From NCBI GenBank assembly GCA_016125135.1, contig WGMJ01000003.1, positions 248,001 through 312,000 of the forward strand: 64,000 nt of DNA, written 5' to 3'. A program made the position numbers and the translations under genes. The notes below the pieces were generated by a model. The model did not search any database. It saw only the letters and a list, made by a program, of their open reading frames with translations, and had not been told where the DNA came from. Below are positions 62,911-64,000 of this stretch, one piece after another (positions within the stretch are counted from its first letter, which is position 1; every line of letters starts with the position of its first letter). The DNA comes from Alphaproteobacteria bacterium. GTDB taxonomy: Bacteria > Pseudomonadota > Alphaproteobacteria > Micavibrionales > Micavibrionaceae.

Positions 62911-63597
62911 ATGGCCCAGAAACCCTCACCAGCTTCCCGAAAACAGGCCCCGCCGCCGGATCAGGACACAACAGACGCTACAGGTTTGGCCACTGTTATG
63001 ACCCGAAACGCGTTCTACCGCGACGGTTACCGGACAATGTTAAAGGTGGCGCTTGCGCAAGGTGGGGTTATTGTCGCCTTGATTTTATTGCTATTTTTCG
63101 TAATTCAGGGGTCTAAACCTGAAAACCGCTACTTCGCCACGACCGAAGATGGCCGCCTTGTGCCTATGGTGCCGTTAAACGAGCCAAACCTCAGTACACC
63201 CGCTTTAATGTCTTGGGTTGCCCAGTCCGCCACCGAAGTTATGACATTTGGCTTCCATGATTACCGCCGCCGTTTACAAGAATCATCCCGTCATTTTACC
63301 CGTACGGGCTGGGCCAGCTTTACAAAAGCTCTTGAAGATCAAGGTGTTATCACACGTATCGAGGCCAACCGGCAGGTTGTATCGGCCGCGCCTCTGGCCG
63401 CGCCTGTGATTGTATCCGAAGGTATGGTCGGGCCGCGTTATCAGTGGGTGGTCGAGATGCCGATGAGCATTACCTATCAGGCGGGGTCGAAAATCGGCAC
63501 AACCAATATTCTGGCCAAAATGGTGGTGGTGCGGGTCCCGCAGCTTGAAAGCCCGAACGGAATCGGGATCGAGCAATGGATTGCGGTACCACGTTGA
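62911..63597 (+). CDS. dotI: DotI/IcmL/TraM-type type IVB secretion protein
   Basis: This 228-residue protein of the DotI/IcmL family has a short cytoplasmic N-terminus and one TM (about 48-66). The periplasmic domain includes NRYFATTEDGRLVPMVPL and FNFH-like FGFHDYRR, with FTRTGWASFTKAL (about 129-141) and a closing ESPNGIGIEQWIA. DotI is an inner-membrane component that associates with the core complex. It is followed 60 bases later by the probable DotH gene, the order known from dot/icm loci. Confidence 0.93.
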   Translation: MAQKPSPASRKQAPPPDQDTTDATGLATVMTRNAFYRDGYRTMLKVALAQGGVIVALILLLFFVIQGSKPENRYFATTEDGRLVPMVPLNEPNLSTPALMSWVAQSATEVMTFGFHDYRRRLQESSRHFTRTGWASFTKALEDQGVITRIEANRQVVSAAPLAAPVIVSEGMVGPRYQWVVEMPMSITYQAGSKIGTTNILAKMVVVRVPQLESPNGIGIEQWIAVPR

Positions 63598-63657
63598 TGA
63601 TTTTGGAAAGAATTCAGAATTTGCGTTCACAAGCGGGATTCAATAAAACTAACTGAC

Positions 63658-64000
63658 ATGAAAAAGTCTTTATACCTACTGCTGGGTGGTTTGCTGTTTT
63701 TCAGCCTTCCTGCTTTTGCGCAAAGCGAGGCAGACCCGCCAATGCCTGTTCCGATCGAGCAATCAATCCAGCAAGGTGAAGGACGTCCCAAAACACTCTC
63801 TGAACTTCTCCAGCAGGGCCAAAACACACAACCGCAACCCGCGCCAGCACAACAGGCACAGGTAACACAAAATACTCCTGCAAGTACAAGCAACGAAGAA
63901 TTGCCGCCCGGCATGATTTTACCCGTTGGTGAAAACGCACTGAACAACATGGTACAGGGTGCAGCCGGTGAAGAGGCGGCAGAAGCGATGATGCGTGAAA
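63658..64000 (+). CDS. dotH: Probable DotH/IcmK-type outer-membrane core protein (partial)
   Basis: The first 114 codons are present and the gene runs off the window. It has a signal peptide (about 1-20, ending AFA), a Gln/Pro/Ala-rich linker (about 45-75), then the LPPGMILPVGENAL segment. It lacks a clear lipobox cysteine. Position directly after dotI and the exported N-terminus fit DotH/IcmK, a core-complex subunit at the outer membrane. The diagnostic C-terminal domain lies outside the window. Confidence 0.72.
   Translation, partial: MKKSLYLLLGGLLFFSLPAFAQSEADPPMPVPIEQSIQQGEGRPKTLSELLQQGQNTQPQPAPAQQAQVTQNTPASTSNEELPPGMILPVGENALNNMVQGAAGEEAAEAMMRE

Overview
The window looks like chromosomal DNA of an alphaproteobacterium of moderate GC. 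The supporting genes are GapR (DUF2312), COQ9, the NDUFA12-like complex I accessory subunit next to MlaD and a DUF2155 protein, and FtsK near LolA. Parts of a Dot/Icm-type (type IVB, IncI-like) secretion locus fit a Micavibrio-like or related host-interacting or predatory lineage, but that placement is inference. Almost all genes are intact and closely packed, often with ATGA-type overlaps.

Layout. 0-5.3 kb: two unknown genes, then a surface-glycan operon (Wzy/WaaL-like protein, GT4, Wzz-like protein, GT2). 5.3-14 kb: housekeeping genes (gapR, COQ9, ubiB, pyruvate kinase, MFS, GNAT, NDUFA12, mlaD-like, DUF2155, mscL). 14.1-17.9 kb: tRNA-Ala(GGC) with a second copy of its 3' end 121 bp downstream, followed by three orphan glycine/alanine-rich genes that look acquired. 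17.9-19 kb: an AT-hook-tailed protein and a phage-type small protein. 19-25.8 kb: recR, lolA, a 739-residue orphan and ftsK, plus two small unknowns. 26.2-29 kb: a TylF-like methyltransferase and acetyl-CoA synthetase.

29-33.7 kb: seven consecutive small genes encode about eleven copies of one roughly 70-residue beta-alpha-beta-beta-alpha-beta module that I do not recognise. They face a convergent 608-residue protein with an HELTH zincin motif. 33.7-37.5 kb: engB, a J-domain protein, yidC and yidD. 37.5-41.1 kb: a ribose-type ABC importer with two tandem binding proteins. 41.1-43.6 kb: a 2Fe-2S ferredoxin, a cysteine desulfurase and an alpha/beta hydrolase.

43.7-64 kb: the secretion locus. 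Three tandem DotA/TraY-type membrane proteins are followed by an inserted glycan group (GT4, flippase, sulfotransferase, methyltransferase). Next come an unknown gene and a minus-strand operon of four exported proteins; three share a KPSYxA block and all carry a YC...C pattern. The locus then continues with DotI/IcmL and the start of a probable DotH/IcmK, which runs off the end. A 15-base sequence, TAAAATTTTAGATAA, is identical upstream of the first and third DotA genes, and a rearranged form sits upstream of the four-gene operon, suggesting shared control.

The strongest candidates for undescribed biology are the module array with its neighbouring putative metallopeptidase, the tripled DotA genes together with the four exported paralogues, and a structured intergenic repeat present in two covarying copies (5.2 kb and 37.2 kb).
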